A program made the position numbers and the translations under genes. DNA of 64,000 nt from Calycina herbarum (taxonomy: Eukaryota; Ascomycota; Leotiomycetes; Helotiales; Pezizellaceae). This document shows positions 46,694 through 58,894 of this stretch, piece after piece. A model generated the notes under the pieces. That model saw only the letters and a program-made list of their open reading frames with translations, did no database searches and was not told the DNA's origin. The stretch covers positions 1 through 64,000 of the forward strand of contig LLEY01000214.1 of the NCBI GenBank assembly GCA_001414485.1, given 5' to 3'. Position 1 is the stretch's first letter, and each line of letters opens with the position of its first letter.

Positions 46694-48018
46694 TTTCTAT
46701 CGCCAATTGGGTATGGATTCGTCGGAGGGAGGGAATTCGAAAGCGGCATAAATGTGAATGTTTGCAATAAAATTGTACAATATTCTGGCTAGAATATGCA
46801 GAGATCTATGTGCAGGGGCTGAAGCAGTAGCTGGTATCTATGTCTGGTTTACCTTAGCCAAGAGATAACACTAAGGTGAATGGGACGGAAAAGCGTCGTT
46901 TCAGGGCGCTTGGAATTCCGGAGAAGAGGTAGCGGTTTGAAGAAACATCGCAAGAAGTCGCAAAGAAAAGGAGGGGTGAAACTCGAAAGACAGGAGAGGA
47001 AAACGAGAAGATATACCTGTCGTTCTCAAAAGATGTTCATGCTGCCAAAAGAAAGGAGAGATTCTCGCTATCTTCGCGACGGCAAAAGAAGGTGGGCTGG
47101 AGCAACCTGCCCGAGCTCGTGTCGAGTCACTGGCCTTGCGAATGACTGCGACGAAGTTTGCTGAACTTGAGTCGAGTCGGGGAGGGGAGAGGAGAGTAGA
47201 GGGGATGGTTGAGTTGGAACTGTCGCGAAAAGCAGGTGGACCATGAAGTGTGCCCATTCTTTTCATCACTTGGGCCAAATTTTGAGACCCTGGCGATCCT
47301 TGATCCGGTGACGTCGACTATCTAAATTTAGTTCTCAACTTTGAGGCTCTGCTTCTTCAGCTGTAAACAAAAACAAAATAGGTAAATAGTGAAATCGTTG
47401 GGGGATCTTGTTTAACAATGAGATAAACGTAAACAACTTGTAACCATGAAGATAGTCTTGTGTATTGAGGATCACTTGATAACCATTGGACTCTTCGAGA
47501 CAGAAGCTGCGGAAGGTAGTCCGAGTACGGGAAAGGGGAGAAGAAAATAGTTGGTGTATTTGAAAGTGACTAAATACAGACAAACTGAATCGAAACTGCC
47601 AAATCCAAAAGAGTTGTACGACATGGCAGTCGGGAAAGAGTTGTGAACTCAAGAGGTGGCCTAGAAATCTTTTAAATCACATGACCTCTAAAAAGGAGCT
47701 AAACCGCGTTCGTCACAACCTCGGCCGATGGGAAGCAGCCGAAGAGCGCAGCATTCAATCGGGGAATGGGGAAACAAAAGTCACATTCGCATTACATTAC
47801 ATGATCACTCCAGTGTTACCTGTCACTCCTGTCTCTGGTCACCCAGCCTGTACATACTGCTCTCCTTTTCAATCCACTGTTTTAACTCTCCCGAACACTC
47901 AAACTACTAAAGGCGGAGCTGTATTTTTGCCAACCCTCTCCTCTGAGCATGAACCAGCAACGATAGCTTGCCAACGCGTCCAGCGCAACCCTCCCCAAAC
48001 CACACAAATATCGACACC
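46694..48018. promoter_or_regulatory. Divergent intergenic region, lipase and PEX6
   Basis: About 1.3 kb between two divergent start codons. Several short open frames on both strands have no recognisable family. Likely 5' UTRs and promoters. No specific site is identified. Confidence 0.4.
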
Positions 48019-51000
48019 ATGTCGATGACCACGGCAGACTCTATGCCAATATCACTTCTTCGAAAACGAAAGCGAAGGCGCCAGGATAAATCTTCAATTA
48101 CTGCGCGATTGGTCTTGGACGACCATGTGAAGGGCGACGTGGGCATACTCTCTGAGGATTTATACGCAGATTTATTTCCAGCGGCTGTGCAAGGTGGGAT
48201 TTTGATATCTGGCTAGCAGACAAATAGCTAATTTGCATATTTTGTAGCCCAAGAAGATGGATCTCAGGGCCCGGAAATATTACATGTTGCAATATCCCCT
48301 TGGTGCCCCTCAACCGCTGTCGAGGACTCAACCTGGACCGTGGTTGCAGTCAGATCTTCTAGTGCACTCGCCCACTCGACAGTCCAATTCTCCCCATCTT
48401 CATTGGCTTTACAAGGCTTCGCGGAAGCGCTGCAGAAAGTAGCCCCCTCGAAATTGTCGAGTCACAGCCGGAGTGGCATAGAAATCAGGATATTGGACGT
48501 GATACCTTTGCCTTTGGATGTTGTCTTTGTGACCATAGAGGGGGACCTTGCGCGGCGGTTGGAAAATGGGGAGGGCACCTTTCATGGTGAACATGCGAGA
48601 ACAAATGGCAAACCGGTGGGGAAACTGAGTTCTGTCGTACCTGAGGACCGGTTGACATCGGCAATTCGGGAGGCATTGGGCGCTCTGAAGATAGTTCATA
48701 CTGGGGATTTCTTCTCCCTGCCATTGCCCCCGCATCCCATTACACATGTACCACCACCGCCCGCGCAAGTTTCTCTCTGTGAGCCTGTTGGCCAAGGATA
48801 TTTATCCCCATTGAGCAAGATAATTATCACTCAAACTGGCCACCATTCAAAACAAGCTCGCAAACCTAAAGCCTTGCCTATCAATAAGGCGTTAAACTCT
48901 GTAGGAGAGGACGATGAAGATACTTCGACAGATCAATTCTACTCGGCAGCAGAAGATCGATATAAGACAGACGCTGCAATCGATGATGACGACGAGGATG
49001 AAGATGATTCAGCCACTGAGACAGAGGAAGAAATTTCCGATGCCGATAGTGGCAGTCTATCTGATGATTCAATGGACGATCTGATTTCATTGCAGGCTCC
49101 AACTCTACCTGCTCATAATGCAAGTGGAATATCTACCGTACAGGCCGGAACGCCGCGTACAGTAGGGAGAAATACCAATGGTATGACTACACCGGGGTCT
49201 GTGTTTTCTAGCTTTACTGCAACCACTGCTCGTGCTGGGGGACAAAAGGGAAGACTTTTCAAAGCACAAGGACTCATGAAACCCTTACCAGAGGAAATTC
49301 TTCATCCAAAACCAAGTGTTGGAGACGACGATGAAGCTCGAGTTTTCGTTGATGTAAATTCTCTGGCCAAAATCGGTTGTTTCTCTGGTGATTGGGTTCG
49401 ACTGGAAGTAGCTGCTGAACCACCGGCAAACGGGGCTGGTCTTTGGGGCCTTGGAAGTTTTGGGAATACCGAACCAAAGGATCCAGTCTGGCGCCCAGTA
49501 AAAGTATTCGGTCTACCAGAAGGATATTCCCAACGACCCATAACCAAAATCCCAAGTAACAAGCAAGGAGAAAGACGTCTATCATTCTTTGAATCACAAG
49601 TCCAAAAGCCCTCTAGCCCAACTGTATATCTCTCACCGATATTACTAGCAAATATGGAAAATATGCCATATTGTCGACTCTCGCCTCTTAAACGGACTCC
49701 CCAACTTGGAAGACCCTCCCTAGCGAAAATTACAAGTTCGTCTCGCCCGCCCTTTTTGCAAGAACTTAAGTTACTCAAAATTTCCACTCCAATCTCAACG
49801 GAAAGAACTGCGCAAAATGTACTGTTCACAAATTTGAAAAGTCATTTTGGCAATCGCACTCGTATTGTGCGAAAGGGCGATCTGATAGCAATTCCTATTG
49901 ATGAGGAGCTCGGTCGGATTTTGCATCAGACGTCTGCTAGTGATGATCTTGAGATTGATGATTTGCTATCTAACGTGTCTCTTTCTGGCCCACGAAACAG
50001 TTCCTTTACCAAGCCCACGGCTGTGGGATGGTTTAAAATAGGATACGTGGGAGTATCCAAAGAAAATGCCGAACCTTCGGACGAGGAAGATATTTGGGGT
50101 GGAGCAGCTTCTGTTGATGGCCCCTCCACTCATATTATGCAGTCTGGCAGTGAGAATAGTCGAATACCATCGACAATGGAGAATACATGGGAATACTACT
50201 TGGGGCTGAAATCTTTACCTAAGCTAGAAGTTCTCTCGACTTCATTGCCCGAACCACGAAAGGCTCATGTCACATCACTTCAACGAAGGTTACGAGAATT
50301 GATTGCGGCAGCGACAAGCCCTAGAGCAATACATCTGCAACAAAAGCCTCTTGCAATTCTATTAGTTTCGACACAGCGAAGTATTGGAAAAGCAACCCTA
50401 GCCAAAAGAGCGTGTTCTGACATTGGTCTCCATACTTTCAGTATCGATGCTTATGATATCTTGACGGAAGGAGGGGCTGGTAGCGATGTCAAAACTGTTG
50501 CTTATCTAGAATCTCGAGCAGAGAGAGCTATGAATTGTGGACCTGAATTTTGCTCACTTCTTATTCGGCATATCGAAGCTCTCACAGCGGACAGGATCAT
50601 AGCCACACTCTCCGAAATATTATCAGGACTCCGAGTACTCATCGCAACTACTACTGACGTTGACAAAATCCCAGATGGAGTTCGTGGTCTTTTCACACAC
50701 GAGTTAGAGATGTCTGCTCCTGACGAGTGGGAGAGAGAAGGTATCCTCAGAGGCATTGTCGAAAACCAGTCAGTACCACTGGCGCCAGAAGTTGATCTGA
50801 GTTCCGTCGCTGTCAAGACTGCTGCTCTCGTCGCTGGGGATCTGGTTGATGTAGTCGACCGTGCAATCGTCGCCCGAAACTCCCGCCTCGAAGAATTATC
50901 CTCAAAATGTTCCAACCCACAAACCCAAATCACAGTCCGCGACCTCCTAGTCGCCGGTGGACCAGCAGGACGTTGTCTCACAAAGGTCGACTTCGACTTC

Positions 51001-52281
51001 GCCGTCGATGCCGCACGCAAGAATTTTGCCGACGCAATCGGAGCCCCCAAAATCCCAAATGTAGGCTGGGACGATGTTGGTGGTTTGACAAACGTAAAAG
51101 ACGCAGTTATGGAAACCATCCAACTTCCTCTTGAACACCCTGAGCTCTTCGCTAAAGGGATGAAGAAGAGATCTGGGATTTTGTTTTATGGGCCACCTGG
51201 TACGGGGAAAACGCTCCTGGCAAAAGCTATTGCTACGGAATTCAGCTTGAATTTTTTCTCTGTCAAAGGGCCGGAATTACTTAATATGTATATCGGTGAG
51301 TCTGAAGCGAATGTGCGACGAGTCTTCCAGAGAGCGAGGGATGCGCGACCTTGTGTTGTCTTCTTTGATGAATTGGATTCCGTTGCTCCCAAAAGGGGAA
51401 ATCAAGGCGATAGCGGGGGAGTAATGGATCGTATCGTTTCGCAACTCCTTGCCGAATTAGATGGGATGTCTGATGGTGAAGATGGGGGAGGGGGGGTTTT
51501 CGTGATTGGGGCTACGAATCGACCGGATCTTTTGGATGCTGCGTTGCTGAGGCCGGGACGGTTTGATAAGATGCTTTATTTGGGGGTTAGTGATACGCAT
51601 GAGAAGCAGTTAACTATTATGGAGGCTTTGACTAGGAAGTATGTCCCCCCTTTCCCCTGACGATCGTTGAGATTTGGAGACTAATTGTGTTTGCGATCGC
51701 TTAGGTTTACACTCCACCCCCACCTCTCCCTCCAACGCGTCGCCTCGCGGTTACCATATACATACACCGGCGCAGATTTCTACGCTCTCTGCTCGGATGC
51801 TATGTTGAAGGCTGTTACTAGACAAGCTTCCCTTGTTGATGCGAAAATAGCTGGTATCAATTCTACTGCGTCGCCGAAAATCTCGACGGCCTACTTTTTT
51901 GATCATTACGCTACGAAGGAGGATGTTGATGTTGTGGTTAATGAGGAGGATTTCTTGAGTGCGGAGAGGGAGTTGGTTCCTAGTGTTAGTTTTGGGGAGT
52001 TGGAGCATTATGGGAAGGTTAGGGCTATGTTTGAGAAGGTTGGGGAGGAGAAGAAGGAGAATGGGGAGGCGAATGGTGGTACCAATGGGAGGGTGAATGG
52101 AAAGGGCAAAGGGAAGGGGAAGGAAAGGGTTGTTGATCGGAAGGGGAAGGGGAAGGCGGTTGAGAGGTGGGATGATCCAGTGGAGGAGGATGAGGATGAT
52201 GTGAATGGGTATGGGGTTGAGAGTAGAAGTAAGGGGAAGGGGAAGGGGAAGGCTATTGATATGGGTGAGGATGATGATTAG
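48019..52281 (+). CDS. PEX6: Peroxisomal AAA-ATPase Pex6
   Basis: Three exons: 48019-48193, 48248-51638, 51705-52281; introns of 54 and 66 nt. Product 1380 aa. The N-terminus (RKRKRRRQDKSSITARLVLDD) is typical of Pezizomycotina Pex6. D1 is degenerate (Walker A replaced by STQRSIGKATL, 766-776). D2 is canonical: GPPGTGKT 1040-1047, Walker B VVFFDELD about 1095-1102, GATNRPDLLDAALLRPGRFD after it. The last exon restores RKFTLHPHLSLQR and LPYTYTGADFYALCSDAML, then ends in a low-complexity Gly/Lys tail. Pex6 works with Pex1 at the peroxisome membrane to extract ubiquitinated Pex5 for receptor recycling. The acidic insert around residues 265-310 (DDDEDEDDSATETEEE) is a common feature of filamentous fungal orthologues. 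Confidence 0.95.
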
Positions 52282-53380
52282 GGGATGTATTGAGTAATTA
52301 AAAAATGGGGAAGGGCTAGGGTAAAATCGGGATTGAAAATTAAAAATATACCCTTTCTGGAGTTTTCGGACGTGGTGAGATCATGGGTTTCCTCGAGCGG
52401 GTGAGTGTAAGTTGGCAAGTGCCATTTTTGCTCCTTTGAGTGGGTGGCGCTGGGGGTGTCTCGGTTGTTTAAGGGTGAGAAAGGTCTCGTTTCTTGCTCT
52501 CCTCCTTCGGCTTTGAGTCTGTCCATTTCTACGGTATCATTACAAGTCTGTAAGTTACCTCATTCAAGCTTCATGTTTCTATCCGGGAGGGAATGAAATA
52601 ACTTACAGGTTTGTAATGATACCGTAAAGGTTGTATCGAGTATACTAAAATTGTGGGAAATGGGGCAGAAGCTGTGATTATCGGCATTGCGGGATGAAGA
52701 TATAACCTTTCTGGATAGTTTGGGCTGGGAGATTTTGAGAGTTATCCTGTGTTGGTGAGTTGTGTAGAGTTGGGTAGTCCCGATTTCAGGCTTCCTTTGT
52801 GGATGTGGATGGTGTTGGGAATGTCTCGGTTCACGGACCGGACATTGTCCCTTGCGGCGACTCAGCTTCTTTCTATTCTGCGGTTCAAGGGTTTCTAGAA
52901 ATCCATCGAGGATGGATTGCCTGGACTTCTCTATAGCCATTTTTTGATCGACGGAGACTTTTTGGGGTGTTTGATTTTCACTTAGTTTGGAGAGAGAGAA
53001 AGTGCTACAGAGAATGGGAAATATTTCGTGGGGAGGTTTTAGGAGGTATTTGTGAGAAGATTTCTGGGGATGAGGGGAATTTGGACGTTGGGTGTGTATG
53101 TAGGGATACAGGTATGGCTCGGATGTTGAACGTACAAGTGAGGGAGGCCCGTTGGGGACGGGCTGTCTTGGGTAGGTAATGGTCGAGTGAGAACCCTTGG
53201 AGATGTGGGATATTTTTCTCTTTTCCGTACTGGGTAAACACCAATGTGTTTTTGTGAGATGAGAGAGTAAAGTGGAGTTCAAGTCCTACTCTATCTCAAC
53301 TCGAGGTCCAAAGACCGCTACTTTACTCTAAGTTTAAAATTGTTGAGTAGTTTTGAGAACACGTATCATGATTTCATTAC
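52282..53380. other. Intergenic with a hairpin and a diverged duplication
   Basis: It contains an inverted repeat at 52532-52628 and two related segments (about 52345-52530 and 52690-52890). A minus-strand open frame at 52560-53282 has no ATG at its head and no recognised domain; an internal ATG would give MAIEKSRQSILDGFLETLEP. I do not support a gene here. Confidence 0.4.
52532..52628. repeat. Inverted repeat / hairpin
   Basis: Left arm TACGGTATCATTACAAGTCT followed by GTAAGTTA. Right arm TAACTTAC followed by AGGTTTGTAATGATACCGTA. The arms are about 28 nt with two mismatches around a 40-nt loop. Confidence 0.75.
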
Positions 53381-53624
53381 ATGAGATCTACCATTGAATA
53401 TTGTTTTCTGTCAGGGTTGTGTTTGTTCCAGTCTACCCTTCATGAAGGGCTTCGTGAGACTTTACGTGCCTTGCGATATGGACATCACGAAGGACTGGGA
53501 TGTTTTACAACTTTCTATATAGCTTCTCGCATTCCAATTCTTGCTTATCATCAATTCCAACAACCATCATCCAGTCCTCTATCCGAAATCGTTCCTCGGT
53601 TGACATCTTCTCACAACCGGAAAA
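53381..53624. promoter_or_regulatory. Upstream region of secreted-protein gene
   Basis: It holds only an open frame that overlaps the next gene in another register, so it is treated as 5' UTR/promoter. Confidence 0.35.
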
Positions 53625-54620
53625 ATGGTCAAACTATACAAACCACTCCCAATACTCACACTCCTCGCGACCCAAGGTCTTTCCGCTCCCGCACCACAAG
53701 GTCCTCCCACGCAACCACCATCGCTTACGGACATCCTCCCATTAGACCTAACCCTCACACTCGGACCCCTTCTCACACTCGACCTCGCACGCGTTCTCGA
53801 AGCTGTGTTAGCAGGTGCAACCTCTGCACTCCTTGATTTACCACTGATCGAAGAACTAGCGGAGTTTTTACATGGAGCGGGAGAGGAAATAATTTGTGGG
53901 ACTGATAAAGCATTGTGTGATACGCTTGAACGGTGGTGTATGGTCGCTTCTCGGGGTGCGAGTGATCCGGGGGCTGGTGGGAGTGGGGTAGGAGGAGGAA
54001 GCGGTGGGGGAAGTGGAGGAAGTGGAGGAAGTGGTTATGCTCTCCCTCCACCAACGAGTGGTTCAATGATGAGTGCTTTGGGTGGTGATCCGGTGGGGTA
54101 CTTGAATGAGTGGATTGGATCTCACTATTCTCCGGCTCCCAGCCCACCTTCTGGTCCCCCTTCTTCTCCTCCCCCATCATCCGGCGTATCTGGCCCGCCA
54201 TCTGGTCCACCACCTTCATCCGGCGACCCAGAATGTCACTGCTCAACCATCCCCCCAACTCAAGGCCAACAACTCCAATCATGGGTCGAGAACCAAGGAC
54301 AATCCGTGGATCCCGATATCCTTTCTTCACTTCGACTTTGCGCAATAGGGGGGATCTCGGAGGTTATCTCGGAACATGCTAGGGAGCTTTTGATGCAGTG
54401 GTTGGAAGGGGATTGTCCTTTCGAGGATGTGGTTAAACATGTTGTAGTAGGATGGTTGGGTGTTGGGAGTGGGACTAGTGCGCCGGTTTCTGGACCTGGA
54501 GGATCGCCTGAGGGAAGTGGGGGATCTGGATCATCTTTGCCACCCGTTGATGGTTGGTCTGGGGCTTCTCACGGTATGGCTTGGGGTTTTGGAGGTGGTG
54601 CTGGGGGGTGGAAACATTAG
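53625..54620 (+). CDS. Secreted Gly/Pro/Ser-rich protein of unknown function
   Basis: Single exon, 331 aa, start at 53625 in a good context (GAAAAATGG). Residues 1-20 (MVKLYKPLPILTLLATQGLS) are a convincing signal peptide ending before APAPQ. The mature part has a hydrophobic helical stretch (LGPLLTLDLARVLEAVLAG), a Cys-containing segment (EEIICGTDKALCDTLERWC), a (GGSG)n linker, a Pro/Ser-rich linker, a second Cys segment (ECHC, LCAIGG, GDCPF), and a Gly-rich end. The two Cys-containing helical segments around low-complexity linkers suggest an extracellular or wall-associated protein. No family is recognised. The Tc1-like element H begins 180 bp downstream. Confidence 0.75.
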   Translation: MVKLYKPLPILTLLATQGLSAPAPQGPPTQPPSLTDILPLDLTLTLGPLLTLDLARVLEAVLAGATSALLDLPLIEELAEFLHGAGEEIICGTDKALCDTLERWCMVASRGASDPGAGGSGVGGGSGGGSGGSGGSGYALPPPTSGSMMSALGGDPVGYLNEWIGSHYSPAPSPPSGPPSSPPPSSGVSGPPSGPPPSSGDPECHCSTIPPTQGQQLQSWVENQGQSVDPDILSSLRLCAIGGISEVISEHARELLMQWLEGDCPFEDVVKHVVVGWLGVGSGTSAPVSGPGGSPEGSGGSGSSLPPVDGWSGASHGMAWGFGGGAGGWKH

Positions 54621-54799
54621 GGTTGAATATTGGGGTGGAGTTTTGTTGAAACTTGGGGGGTTTTCAAAACGAAGAATAGCAGTAGGGAAAATGTTGGTTT
54701 CATTTGATATGTATCAATAGTTGAAGTTGGAGGTGAGATTTCGTTTCTTGGTCCGGGTCAATGTTCAATTAGGGGGCATATGGGTTAAGCGAGATAGTA

Positions 54800-56132
54800 A
54801 GAGTTGGGGCCACAGCTAGTGGGCCCCCTAAGCGAGATGACCCCCCACCTTAATTTCCGACACTCCCTTTTCAAAAACCTACCATAATTTAACCTTTCAA
54901 CCAAAACTCTTTAAATTAAAAATGGTAGACCGAATCCTCTCCCCCTCTTCTACACACGAGCCTGAATAGAATTAGTGTGCACCAAAGCGCGCTAGAGTAC
55001 GCTAAGCGCGAGCAGATAGAAAATCCTAGAACACGATCTTTAAGGAATTAGAGGTACCTAAATTCACGGCGCAGAGGATCTGTAAGGCTAATTCGAGCCG
55101 AACCACTTATAAAGAGAAGTAATATTAAAAGAGATTACTATCTAAGTAATATATATACTAAATCCTTTGGTTTATATCCTAAAACTATACTGCTTATTAT
55201 ATATCTTTTACGTAAGTTAAAAACGCTCTTAACCTACCTGCTTCTGCTTATATAATCTAACGAGAACTTCGCTATACTAGCTACCAACGATATATTACGT
55301 GCCTTCGACCCTTTATTAGCTAACTCTAAGTAAAGAAACGTCTTACTTTTATATATAAGCACCGCTAGTAGAGGACATTGGACTAGGCGGCTACTTATAG
55401 GTAAAAGAGAGACTAGAGAAAGGTTATATAGTTAAACGAGTATATATTTAAGCTTAGAAAGAGTAGAAGCGTCTAGGTAACACGGCGTATAGACGAAAAG
55501 AGGTGTCTAGACTATATTAGGTTAATATATCGCTTAGAGAGAGTGTCGGTTATGATTTAGAGCGCGATTAGCTAGGATTATAAGTCCTCTCTTGTCTTCT
55601 TAGAGAAGGAACAAGGCTATAGAGAGGTGAATTCCCGCGCCTATAGAGATTAAGTTCTTAAGCTAGTTATCTTTCCCTTATTCAATAAGCTCGGTATCGA
55701 CTATATCTTTATAGAGGACGGTTTAAAGGTATATAAGAGACATGCTCGCTTAGCTAAGCTCTAACATAATATCCGCGGCTTTAACTAGCCTTCTTCTTTA
55801 TCTAATTTAAACGTAATTAAGAAGGTCTCATAGTAGATAAAAGAAGAGTTAAAGAAGTTGCCTTTTATACCGACTTCTAAGGACGAGTTAATTAAGAAGA
55901 TCTAAAGGCTTTAGGATTTAGTAGATCCACGTAATTATAGATAATATACTAAGCGGTTAACTTATAAGTTAGAAGATGTTATTAAAATCAAAGGATTAGC
56001 AACTATTAATTAATAATATATATAAATTTTAGAGCAAAAGACTTGAAGTTAGAACTATAAATGATTTTTGAGTAATAAGTGTTGATTTGGTGGGGTTCGC
56101 TTAGGGGGCCTACTAGCTGTGGCCCTAACTCT
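54800..56132 (+). mobile_element. Tc1/mariner-like DNA transposon H
   Basis: TIRs start AGAGTTGGGGCCACAGCTAG and extend about 35 bp (to CCCCCTAAGCGA), flanked by TA at 54798-54799 and 56133-56134. Length 1333 bp. The inner region is AT-rich and RIP-like while the TIRs keep GC-rich sequence. Confidence 0.85.
54950..56020 (+). pseudogene. Element H transposase relic (DDE, Tc1-type)
   Basis: Read through stops, it gives VTRRIDEKRCLDYIRLIYR, VSVMIxSAISQDYKS (WGxIS-like), FIEDGLKVYKRHARL (second Asp region), and PSSLSNLNVIKKV where SPDLNPIE is usual (Asp now Asn, Glu now Lys). The tail reads LVDPRNYRQYTKRLTYKLED. The family is Tc1/mariner; the copy is inactive. Confidence 0.75.
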
Positions 56133-56134
56133 TA

Positions 56135-56596
56135 CAGTTCATAATATCACAAACTTAAATCGAGAGTATACTCCTTCTATAAAATATTTACAGTGTGGTT
56201 GTTAAATGAGCTCGTCACCCAACATTTATGGCAATGGAAAGGTGCGGGGAAGTGAAGGGCAGTTGGAGGTTGATTGATAGTGGGGACTTCAAGATGTGCC
56301 CTTGCCATCTTTGAGCGAGCGAGCGAGCACGCAAAACGGTACCTCGGCCACTTACATCGAGATTTCGATACGACTGGAGTAGCGCAATGCGATCTCGAAT
56401 TTATGGCTCCATTTTCCTTCTTTTCGCTTAGCTTGCCTTGCGTCTTTGTCGCAAAGCCAACTGAAAACGGGACACCCCCGCTGCACAAAGAAATCGTTTT
56501 CTTTCCTAGCGCAAGTCCAATCTTTTTGTTTTTAACAGCACAATTGCAAGACTTGAATTCATCACGCAAGTCATTTACCAGCGCTCGATTTCGAAT
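56135..56596. promoter_or_regulatory. Intergenic, upstream of the kinase relic
   Basis: Only overlapping chance frames are present. No site is identified. The ATG at 56597 has a reasonable context (GAATATGG). Confidence 0.35.
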
Positions 56597-58894
56597 ATGG
56601 CAGCTGGCGCGAAACGACGCTTAAGCTCAAGCCCAAGCGGCGAAAATGGGAATCAACAAGGCCCACCCCGAAAAGTTATCAAGCGTCCACCACCATATCC
56701 ACAAGCCCCCAATCCACAAGCAAAACCCCCAATAAGACCTCCACCTTTTCCAAATTTCGAAGACCAACGCTTCCGATTATTCATCAACGGCCTTCGATTT
56801 ATCTTTGAAGGCAAAAAAGAGGGGATAGCCAATAGGAACCTTTTAGCAGCCCTAATAGACCGAGATTTCGAAAACACGGAGGATGGAAAACCAAAGGTGG
56901 CGTTGTATAAGCCACCCGGAGGCACTAGTGATGATGCACAGGAATGGATACCACTCAAGGAGCTGCAGTCGCCAAGAGATCCGGAGCAAACATACGTCCC
57001 ACCTGAATTCAATACGGAGTCATTTGAGAATGCTATGATGGGTATTCCTCGCGAAAGAATCAAACTTTCTACAGCTGGAGATCCGGAAAATTTGGCCGAC
57101 GGGTTAGGGTTGTTTACGTAAACGAAGGGGGATGAGTGGATGGATAGTGAACCGATTTGGAAAGAGCGTATTGGAGGGGATTCGGGACATATTTGGAGGG
57201 GGGTCAAGTTTCTTGGTCAGGGTGGTTTTGGTCACGTAGGACTTTGGCAGAGGGACTCGTTAAAAGCGGATGAAGAGGATCGAAATGAGATTGCGGGAAT
57301 CCCGAGGGGGGTTGAGAAAGTAGCTGTTAAGGAGAATTTTAAGAGTCAGAAACTGGCGATTCAAGAGAGGAGATTCCAATCGACCTTGACTAAGACAGGG
57401 AGTAAACATATTGTGACGTGTTATGAGAGGGAGGAAAGTTCCTAAGAAGATGATGGGGAAAAAGGAAAGGAAAGAACGAGGATTTTTTTGGAGTTTTGCG
57501 AGGGAGGAGATTTAGGTGCTTCGATGGAGGAGAATGCTGGGTATGTGGTTTTTCCTCGTTCAATTTTGTTCTTATTTTCTGGAAGGCTTCGGAAAGTTCA
57601 TTTGAGAGTGATTTTGCCTGACAGATCATAGCAAGTTCACTATATCAGATCCTATAGATGAAAGATATTGTTGGTAAGTTGCTTGAAGCCTTTATTTATA
57701 AATACTAAAGAGAATTAGGCGTTACCTCGAATGTTTTGCAGGTGCATTAGCTACTATGGAACATGGAAATGAAGAGCTTATCGGCCCTTCCTGGGATACA
57801 CCTATTGCCCATCATGATATCAAGGAAGATAATAGTAAGCATTGAATCTGGGAATGTAGAAGATACAGAAACTGATCAAGCGACTATATAGTCCTGGTCG
57901 GAACCAAGGACGAAGATCATAAATATACTCCGGTTCTAAAGGTGAGAGACCCTTTTCCGGTTCCCCTTTCTCGACAACTAACAATTTCCAAGGTGGCCGA
58001 TTTTGGGATATCCCGAATAGATGCTAGTAGTGATGGGACGACGCCGCCTTATGGCTGGTCAAAGAATGTTTGGTTAGTCAACTTACTCTCTTCCTCTCTC
58101 ATTTCCATCCACCGCTACAGTTATAATCGCACCAAAACTAACCAAATAAACAACGTTCTAGGCAGATGGGAAGACTATTCTGGAAAATAATAAATTGGGG
58201 TATCACAGATGATGTCCCACAGGACCCGATGGTTGCGCATCAAGATCCGTGGTAGATGCGTCCAAACGACCCTGGTAAACGAGAGAGATATGAAAAGGAT
58301 CTTTTCATCCTTAATCCAGACCTAGAAAGTGGAAATGTCATAACCACCATGGGGAAAGCGATTCTTCAATCACCTTTTAGCGTGACGAAGGTGCACAGTT
58401 TTAAGGATGCTATAAAGATTTCTGATAATGCGGGCCTGTTTTTAGGGATTACTCGCCGCATTGAAAATTTAGAAAAAGGCGAGGAAGGAGGGAAAGTAGA
58501 CACGAAGGAGGAAGGCGAGGGGGAAGAAGATGGGGAAGGCGGAAAGAGTGTTAAAGGTAGAGTTTACTTCATTTCAAGTTCATCTTTCTAGCCTTATACT
58601 TACACTAAAGTAGCTCCATCTCCGGAAAATACTACAAGCAGGAGCCTTAAAGATAGAGACAACCTATCTAACAGAAGCGGTCGTTCAAATTTCTATATCT
58701 CCACACCAGATGAGCGACCAATAATAACAAGTTACCAACTTGATAATGAGGCTGAGCGACTCACGGAGGCAGAACAAACAATACAAACTGCAGATAATGA
58801 GTATTACCTAGAACTGGTGGCAGAACAGGCAAGAATAAGGGAATTAGAAAGACAGAATCGAGAAGATCAAGAGTTTGACTTTGAGGATGTTTAG
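56597..58894 (+). pseudogene. Broken protein-kinase gene
   Basis: The frame starts at 56597 with a Pro-rich head (KRPPPYPQAPNPQAKPPIRP). The same frame meets TAA at 57119-57121, then reads the kinase glycine loop LGQGGFGHVGLW and VAVKE (ATP-binding Lys). It meets TAA again at 57443-57445 before RIFLEFCEGGDLG. Exons with good splice sites then give GALATMEHGN, the catalytic loop AHHDIKEDNILVG (57742-57834 joined to 57892), VADFGISR (57993), and NVWQMGRLFW. TAG occurs at 58253-58255. A final exon (from about 58618) ends at 58894. At 57655-57673 the frame is not kept (SDPIDE against KDIVG), suggesting a small deletion. Three stops and a frame break argue for a pseudogene of a fungal-specific kinase. 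The HxD site reads HHD, as in some fungal kinases. Confidence 0.65.

Noticed and set aside
52560..53282. 240-codon minus-strand frame as a gene
   Set aside because: No ATG at the start, His/Pro/Ser-rich, overlaps the hairpin and duplicated segments; no domain seen.
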